Assembly (NCBI GenBank): GCA_002311645.1
Contig: DBYW01000011.1
Span: 92,302 to 106,036 of the forward strand
Reading direction: 5' to 3'
From: Bacteroidales bacterium UBA1176
GTDB lineage: Bacteria; Bacteroidota; Bacteroidia; Bacteroidales; WCHB1-69
Length of the DNA stretch: 13,735 bases
Under the pieces are notes generated by a model. That model worked only from the letters and a program-made list of their open reading frames with translations, made no database searches and was not told the DNA's origin. The position numbers were made by a program, and so were the translations under genes. Each line of letters opens with the position of its first letter. Within the stretch, counting starts at the first letter, position 1. Positions 4,839 through 11,700 of the stretch are shown here, one piece after another.

Positions 4839-7800
4839 ATGAATAAGTTTTACAATTCTTTCTTGTTGGCCGCTGTTTTGTTGTTTTTTGTTGGCGATAT
4901 GGCTGTGGCGCAGAGTTACATCATGCCCCAGTCGGGAAGCAGCAGTATCGTCACTTGTGGTGGCACGATTCTCGACCCGGGTGGCACAGGCAACTACGCG
5001 AACAACTGTAACAGTACAGTGGTCGTTTATCCGACGGTGCAGGGCTGTAACGTGACGTTGTATGGCAATTACAACCTGCAGAACAATCATGACTATCTGC
5101 GTGTTTATGAAGGTGTCGATATGTCCGGGACTTTGTTGGGTAATTTCACTGGATCTTCTGGCACGGTCAATGTCACTTCACAAGGCAGTCCTCTCACCTT
5201 GGTATTCACATCTGACAATTCCACCACGCGGTCGGGTTTTGAATTGGCCGTCTCCTGTTCGGGCGGGTGTGCGTGCGGCAATCAGATCTATGCGCAGCAG
5301 TTGGCGGGCAGGAATGTGCATGTCTCCTGGGATGCCGCCTCGGGCATCGTGTCCAACACCTACATGATAGAGTACGGTCCCGAAGGGTTCGCGCCTGGCT
5401 TCGGCACCACGATGTTGGTGACGGGCACCTCTGTCGACATCCCCAACATTACGGAGATCACCGACTTTTGTGTCTATTACAACTGCAACAATGACAGTGA
5501 TTACACCAACGATGCGGCAGCGTGTGTCACATATACACCCATCTATATGGTGCCGGTGTCTGGTTCCGACACTGTAACGTCGTGTTCCGGCATCGTCAGC
5601 GATGCAGGTGGTTTGAATGGCAATTATTCCAACAATAACAATGGCATTTTGGTGCTCAGATCTTCCGAAGCCGGCTGCCAGGTCGAAATTTCGGGGTCAT
5701 ATAGCACCCAAAGTTGTTGCGACACCTTGTACGTGTACGATGGAATCGGAACAGGCGGTACCTTGCTGCGGATATGCCGCGGCTCGGGCACTGCGACGGT
5801 GCGCTCGCAAAGCGGAGCATTGACGCTTCGCTTCAAGTCCAACAACTCAACCGTCAACACAGGCTTCGAATTCAACCTTTCCTGCGTAGGTGGATGTGCC
5901 TGCGGAGCCGCTCCGGAGAACGTTGCCGTGCAAGAACAGAACGGCGTGTTGCACGTCACTTGGTCCTCGACTCTGGTTCCTGGTGCGAACCGCTATATTG
6001 TGGAATATGGTTCCAACGGATTTATGCCCGGCACCGGAACGCAGGCGGTGGTGCAAGGCACATCATACGACATCGTGGATCCCGTGCTGGGACAGCAATA
6101 TGAGATCCGCGTCTATTATGACTGTGGCAATGACAGCCTCCTGACATACGAAACACCCTCAAGCACGGAGATCTGCCTGCCGGATACCGTCTCCTGCATC
6201 GATTTTTCCACCCTGTCGAGCCCTAATATCCTATGCCAATACGGCCGATTCGCGAATCCATACGCCAATACCGGCATTGTGGATAACGGGCCGACAGCCC
6301 AGAGCAGCCGTCACACCTTGATTTTCAACCAGGGCACGGATCCGCGCACAGACAATCTGCTCAATCTCCTGCCGCCGTGCGAGAATTATTCCGTTCGTTT
6401 GGGCAACTGGGCGACAGGGGCACAGGCAGAAAGCATCACCTACAATTTCTACGTCGACACAACCGAAGGCTCAATCTTGCTCCTGAAATACGCGGCTGTC
6501 CTGCAGGACCCCAATCATACAGCGTCCGAGCAGCCCCGCTTTACATTTGAGTTGTTGAACTCTAACAACCAGAGGGTGGATCCTTACTGCGGATACGCCG
6601 ACTATATTGCCAATCCGGCGTTGGGCTGGAATATCGCCTCTTCCGGCAATGTCATCTGGAAAGACTGGACAATCGTGGGTACTGACTTGAGCGCTTACCA
6701 CGGGCAAAACATCCGAATCCGCCTCACCACCTACGACTGCGAACAGAGCGGACACTATGGCTATGCCTATTTCCATCTCAACTGCAAGAAGAAAAACATC
6801 GCGGTGGAGTCGTGCGGTAACACGGACTACAACACCTATTCCGCCCCGTCAGGTTTCAGTTATGAGTGGTATTACCAGAGCAACCCCAACCATATCATCT
6901 CCACCGGCCAGTCCGTCACGATCCCACAAGGAAATGACAACCTCTTTTGCAAGGTGAGTTCCTTGAATAATCCAGACTGCTATTTCACATTGTGGACTTC
7001 AGTCACGCCGCGTTATCCCGTGGCGGATTTCACGGCGACCAACGTGCCCTGTTCCTACCAGTACACATTCGACAACCAAAGTGTCGTGTCGTCCACGGAC
7101 ACCATGGTAGTCCCCACCGGCGAGATGTGTGACGGCGCATCTTGGGACTTCGGCGACGGCTATACGTCGAACGAGCTCGCCCCCACGCATGAATTCCCAG
7201 GCCCGGGCACCTATCCCGTGACGCTCGTGGCCAAGATCAACCACGGCAAGTGCACCGACACCCTTACGACGCTCCTCACGGTGGCCGAATATATCATCGA
7301 CGGTACCCATTACGACACCACCGTGTGCGACAGCTACACATGGGGCGGGCAGACTTATACCCAGACGGGTACATTCGTGAAGCATTTTACGGGCGCCAAC
7401 GGCTGCGACAGCACAGTGACGCTGCACCTCACCGTGAACAACTCGGCCACACACACCTTCAGCGCCACGGCGTGCGACACCTTTGTTTGGGCGGGGCAAG
7501 CCTACACGCAGACGGGGAACTACACGCGCCATTTCCAGACCGTGCACGGCTGTGACAGTGCGGTGACGCTGAACCTGACCATCCACAACTCGGCCATCCA
7601 CAACTTCAATGCCACGGCTTGCGACAGCTACACATGGGCGGGGCAAACTTACACACAATCGGGTGACTATACCCGCCACTATCAGACCATACACGGCTGT
7701 GACAGCATGGTGACGCTGCACCTGACCATCCACAACTCCGCCACCTCTGAATTCAGCGAGTCGGTGTGCGTGAACTATCAGTGGAACCAGCAGACGTACG

Positions 7801-8693
7801 ACCAGACTGGCGACTACACGCAGCAGTTCCAGACCGTACATGGCTGCGACAGCACGGTGACGCTGCACCTGACCATCCGTGATCCCATCCAGAACGAGTT
7901 CTCGGACGCGGGATGCGAGAGTTATACATGGAACGACGAAACGTACGAGGTTACGGGCGACTACCAGCAGACCTTTGTCAACGCAGAGGGCTGCGACAGT
8001 GTAGTGACACTGCATTTGACCATCCATCCTTCTTACGACGTGCATCTTGACGACATTGTCTGCGAGGGTACGAGCTACAACAAGGACGGCTTCAATGTGA
8101 CGTGGCAGCAGACCATTAACCGCGACGAGCTGACGTTGGAACGCCACTTGTATAGCCAATATGGCTGCGATAGCTTGGTGACCCTGAATCTGGCCATAGT
8201 GGACACGACTTTGCGCATCATCGCCACGCCGCCGACCTTGTGTGAGAACTTCGCCATAGAGCTTCAGGCTGAGTCCAAATTCAACCAGTATGAATGGAGC
8301 ACGGGTGAAATATCGGATATCATAGTGGTCGTTGACCCCGGCTTGTACACGGTTACCGCCACGGGCGATATTTGCTCGTCCACCGCTGGGGTCACCATTG
8401 AACCCTGTGGCGTGGACATGACCCTTCCCAATGCCATCTCTCCCAGTAATCAGGACGGCATGAACGATTACTTCTATATTGACGAATACTACCAACGCCA
8501 GATGCATGATTTCTTCATCCGCATCTATGACCGATGGGGTGACATCGTCTTCTCCTCGACCGACAAAAACTTCAGATGGTATGGGGATGTGAATGGGAAG
8601 ACACCTAGCAATGTGGTGTACAGTTATATAATTCAGTATCGTGACAACTTTGGCGAGAGATTCCTGCGCAAAGGCACTCTGGTAGTGCTTTGA
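4839..8693 (+). CDS. Giant secreted CUB/FN3/PKD/Cys-repeat protein with T9SS type B sorting domain
   Basis: This 1284-residue protein has a signal peptide (1-24, cleavage at AVA|Q). The modules in order are CUB (about 26-140), FN3-like (145-233, with the IEYGPEGFAPG signature), CUB (236-352), FN3-like (353-450), a beta-rich region of unknown family (about 451-725), PKD (WDFGDG at 769-774) and six 49-residue repeats with one Cys pair each (about 820-1120). A short Ig-like segment and a C-terminal gliding-motility/CHU_C domain (about 1195-1284: LPNAISPS, DGMNDYF, IRIYDRWG, VVYSYII) close the protein. That last domain is the type B sorting signal by which the type IX system carries proteins across the outer membrane. 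The modules are typical of extracellular adhesins or matrix proteins; no catalytic motif is seen and the ligand is unknown. It likely has its own promoter at 4716. Confidence 0.93.
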   Translation: MNKFYNSFLLAAVLLFFVGDMAVAQSYIMPQSGSSSIVTCGGTILDPGGTGNYANNCNSTVVVYPTVQGCNVTLYGNYNLQNNHDYLRVYEGVDMSGTLLGNFTGSSGTVNVTSQGSPLTLVFTSDNSTTRSGFELAVSCSGGCACGNQIYAQQLAGRNVHVSWDAASGIVSNTYMIEYGPEGFAPGFGTTMLVTGTSVDIPNITEITDFCVYYNCNNDSDYTNDAAACVTYTPIYMVPVSGSDTVTSCSGIVSDAGGLNGNYSNNNNGILVLRSSEAGCQVEISGSYSTQSCCDTLYVYDGIGTGGTLLRICRGSGTATVRSQSGALTLRFKSNNSTVNTGFEFNLSCVGGCACGAAPENVAVQEQNGVLHVTWSSTLVPGANRYIVEYGSNGFMPGTGTQAVVQGTSYDIVDPVLGQQYEIRVYYDCGNDSLLTYETPSSTEICLPDTVSCIDFSTLSSPNILCQYGRFANPYANTGIVDNGPTAQSSRHTLIFNQGTDPRTDNLLNLLPPCENYSVRLGNWATGAQAESITYNFYVDTTEGSILLLKYAAVLQDPNHTASEQPRFTFELLNSNNQRVDPYCGYADYIANPALGWNIASSGNVIWKDWTIVGTDLSAYHGQNIRIRLTTYDCEQSGHYGYAYFHLNCKKKNIAVESCGNTDYNTYSAPSGFSYEWYYQSNPNHIISTGQSVTIPQGNDNLFCKVSSLNNPDCYFTLWTSVTPRYPVADFTATNVPCSYQYTFDNQSVVSSTDTMVVPTGEMCDGASWDFGDGYTSNELAPTHEFPGPGTYPVTLVAKINHGKCTDTLTTLLTVAEYIIDGTHYDTTVCDSYTWGGQTYTQTGTFVKHFTGANGCDSTVTLHLTVNNSATHTFSATACDTFVWAGQAYTQTGNYTRHFQTVHGCDSAVTLNLTIHNSAIHNFNATACDSYTWAGQTYTQSGDYTRHYQTIHGCDSMVTLHLTIHNSATSEFSESVCVNYQWNQQTYDQTGDYTQQFQTVHGCDSTVTLHLTIRDPIQNEFSDAGCESYTWNDETYEVTGDYQQTFVNAEGCDSVVTLHLTIHPSYDVHLDDIVCEGTSYNKDGFNVTWQQTINRDELTLERHLYSQYGCDSLVTLNLAIVDTTLRIIATPPTLCENFAIELQAESKFNQYEWSTGEISDIIVVVDPGLYTVTATGDICSSTAGVTIEPCGVDMTLPNAISPSNQDGMNDYFYIDEYYQRQMHDFFIRIYDRWGDIVFSSTDKNFRWYGDVNGKTPSNVVYSYIIQYRDNFGERFLRKGTLVVL
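7296..8207 (+). repeat. Six-copy 147-bp coding repeat in gene A
   Basis: The first cysteine codons of the six units start at 7326, 7473, 7620, 7767, 7914 and 8061, exactly 147 bp apart each time. The protein consensus is CDSYTWxGQTYTQxGDY then ...HGCDSxVTLHLTI and a variable linker (HNSATxxFxATA). The two cysteines are 26 residues apart in units 1-5. The sixth unit is degenerate, with nine extra residues between its cysteines. Units 2 and 3 are the most alike. Confidence 0.92.
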
Positions 8694-8694
8694 T

Positions 8695-8713
8695 GGGAGG
8701 CAGCCTCTTTTTT
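8695..8713 (+). terminator. Possible weak intrinsic terminator after gene A
   Basis: Two bases after the stop codon, GGGAGG (8695-8700), a CAG loop and CCTC (8704-8707) can form a 4-bp stem, extendable with two G-U pairs, directly followed by six T (8708-8713). The stem is short, so termination would be partial. It is followed by a separate -7 element for gene B. Confidence 0.4.
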
Positions 8714-8737
8714 CCTGAGACTTTCGGCTAAAATTTA

Positions 8738-8745
8738 TATTTTTG
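8738..8745 (+). promoter_or_regulatory. Putative -7 element for gene B
   Basis: TATTTTTG followed by CA is an exact TAnnTTTG match, 27 bp before the proposed GTG start. No good -33 TTTG is seen. It suggests that the second repeat protein can be transcribed independently of the first. Confidence 0.5.
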
Positions 8746-8771
8746 CAGTTTTCTCTATGTTGTCTTAAATA

Positions 8772-11700
8772 GTGAGAAACTGCGCCTGTAAAAAAAGTTG
8801 TTGGATTCTGTCCCTGTTGTGGCTGCTGTGCGTCTTTAAAGTTGATGCTCAGACAGTCACGGTGCCCTCGTCGGGCAGCCAGTCAATAACGACATGTTCA
8901 GCCACCGTCTGCGATACAGGGGGGATATATGGGGAATATTACAACTATTGCGACGGGTATCTTGTGATACAAGCTGCTACACAGGGCGCTTTGTTTCATA
9001 TTACGGGTACATACGATACCGAAAATAACTGGGACTATCTTTATATATACGACGGTGCAGGGACGAATGGCACTTTACTATACAGGTTCACTGGATCTGG
9101 ATCTGTTGACTTTGTGTCCATCTCTGATGTGGTGACCATACGATTCACATCAGATGTTTCAAATAACTATGACGGCTTCGTGTTGCAGGTGGAGTGTTGC
9201 CGCTGCGGTTGTATAGCTCCATCCGGGCTGGATGTGCATTCAGTCAACGGCTCGACAATGGTGACATGGGACTACAATTCCAACATTCAATCCTATCTTT
9301 TGGAGTATGGCCCATCCGGTTTCGCGCCCGGCACGGGGACACGTGTTTTGGTGAATGACACATCCTATACCGTGAACGGCTTGACTAATGGTAGTGTGTA
9401 TGATTTTTGTCTTTATTTTGACTGCGATAACGATGGTTTCGTCACTTCGGACCCATCTGTCTGTACCACTTTCTGGGTCCCTGTTATGGTTCCCGAGAGT
9501 GGCAGGAAAACGCTGACTACTTGTGATGCCGTCATTTTGGATCCCGGGGGGGATGGCGACTATCCTGACAATTGCAATGGGCAGCTTGTCATCCAAGCCC
9601 CCAACCCCGGCGACCTGCTTCATTTGACAGGCTGGTATCGCATGGAAGGGGCTAACTGGCAAGGTGTCTTCTACGATTATTTGGAAATTTATGAGGGCGT
9701 GGGCATCAACGGCCAGCTGCTGGCCCGTTATGAAGGCCAAGGTTATGTGAATTATACCTCCGCGACTGGCGTGATAACCCTGCGTTTCAAATCAGGGACC
9801 CATATCGTGGATGCGGGCTTTGAGTTGCACGTAACCTGCTGTCCAGACCAGTGTGCCTGTAATGTCGGCGGCATGACTTTTAATCCCATCTCCCAGGTGA
9901 ATATCCCGGAAGTGTGTGCGGGCGACACCTTGCAAGTCGTTGTGGGATACCAATCCGATAATAACATTGTTTTGGAGCAAGCGCGTGCCACCATGGGGCA
10001 GGCGGACACCGTGTTCCTGCCGGATGGGGTGGATTGCGGCAATGGCTGTTCATACGTCTCTCCTGTGATTTTCTCAGGCTTTCATCCGGGTTCAGTCATC
10101 TCTTCCGTGGAGGATATTTTGTACGTCAGGCTGTCGATAGAACACTCCTATATCGGTGACATTTGGATTCGACTTATTTGTCCGAATGGACAATCTGCAT
10201 CCATCATGAATAAAAATGATAGTGGCATTAACTCAGATTGTGCTAACATGATTCCTTCCGACCAAAGGGGGTGGCAGCTTTCGGGAATGGATTACGCCTT
10301 TTTTGGAGACCCCGTGGATGATAACGGCGATTGCACACCATTGCCAATGGGCACTCCATGGAACTACTGCTGGTCTCAAAACACCATAGCCGGTTATGTC
10401 TATTCAGCAGACAGTTATGTGTACGCATATTCCAACATCACCAATTGGCATTGTGATTCAACCAATACTGTAAACATGACCAATGTGTTCCGTCCCGACG
10501 GCGATTTCAACGACCTGATAGGATGCCCTCTCAATGGAACATGGTCCATTGAGGTGATGGATGGTTGGTCGTCTGACAACGGTTATCTTTTCGGATGGGA
10601 GATAGCCTTGTCGGATAATCTGCTCTATACATCCACTGTCGATTCCTTCAACATAACGGGAATATGGGTGCAGCAGAATGGCGATTCGACGTTTATCTTT
10701 ACACCGCCTGCCACCATTCAGTCCGATACGGTAGTGCACTATACCCTTACGGTGTACGATGACAATGGCTGCTCCTTCGACTCCGTGTTTGCGGTACAAT
10801 ACAACCACACATCATTCACGACCATAGACACTAACATCTGCACTGGCGGCAGTTTAGTCTACAATGGAACGCAATATTCAACAACAGGGACTTTTCTTAT
10901 CCCTTTCCATAGTCAACAAGGATGTGACAGCATTGTCCAGCTTAGAATCTCCCCGGCTGCGCCCATCACCACCTCTTTCAATATGACGGCTTGCAGCCGG
11001 TATACGTGGCACGGGCAGACCTACACGCAGTCGGGCGACTACACTTGGACGGGCGTTGCCGCAAACGGTTGCGACAGCATCGAGACCATGCACCTGACCA
11101 TAATCCCGCCGGTCACCACCTCTTTCAACATGACGGCCTGCAGCCGGTATACGTGGCACGGGCTGACCTACACGCAGTCGGGTGACTACACCTGGACGGG
11201 CGTTTCCGCAAACGGTTGCGACAGCATCGAGACCATACACCTGACCATTATCCCGCCGGCCACAACCTCTTTTAATATGACAGCTTGTGGCAGGTATACA
11301 TGGCACGGGCAGACCTACACGCAATCGGGTGACTACACCTGGACAGGCGTTGCCGCAGACGGTTGCGACAGCATCGAGACCATGCACCTGACAGTTTTGG
11401 ACAGCTACAATACGGAGTTCAATGCTGCCTCCTGTGACAATTATGTCTGGAACGGTCAGACGTACACCCAAAGTGGGGATTATATGCAGTATTTCCAGTC
11501 GTCACACGGTTGCGACAGCATTGTGACGATGCACTTGACCATCTCTGATGTCATCACGGTGGACATTGCCGATTCCACGTGCTCGAACTATGTCTGGAAC
11601 GGGCAGACCTACACGCAAAGCGGCGACTACACGCGGCATTTCACGACTGTGCATGGTTGTGACAGCACCGTGACCCTGCATCTGAGCGTGTTCAGTCCTA

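Noticed and set aside
6999..8507. A 502-codon open frame on the minus strand, antisense to gene A.
   Set aside because: Its translation is low-complexity (V, R, A, G, H) and mirrors the 147-bp repeats of the sense gene. Because 147 is divisible by three, one stop-free antisense frame is copied through the whole array. There is no signal peptide, domain or promoter.
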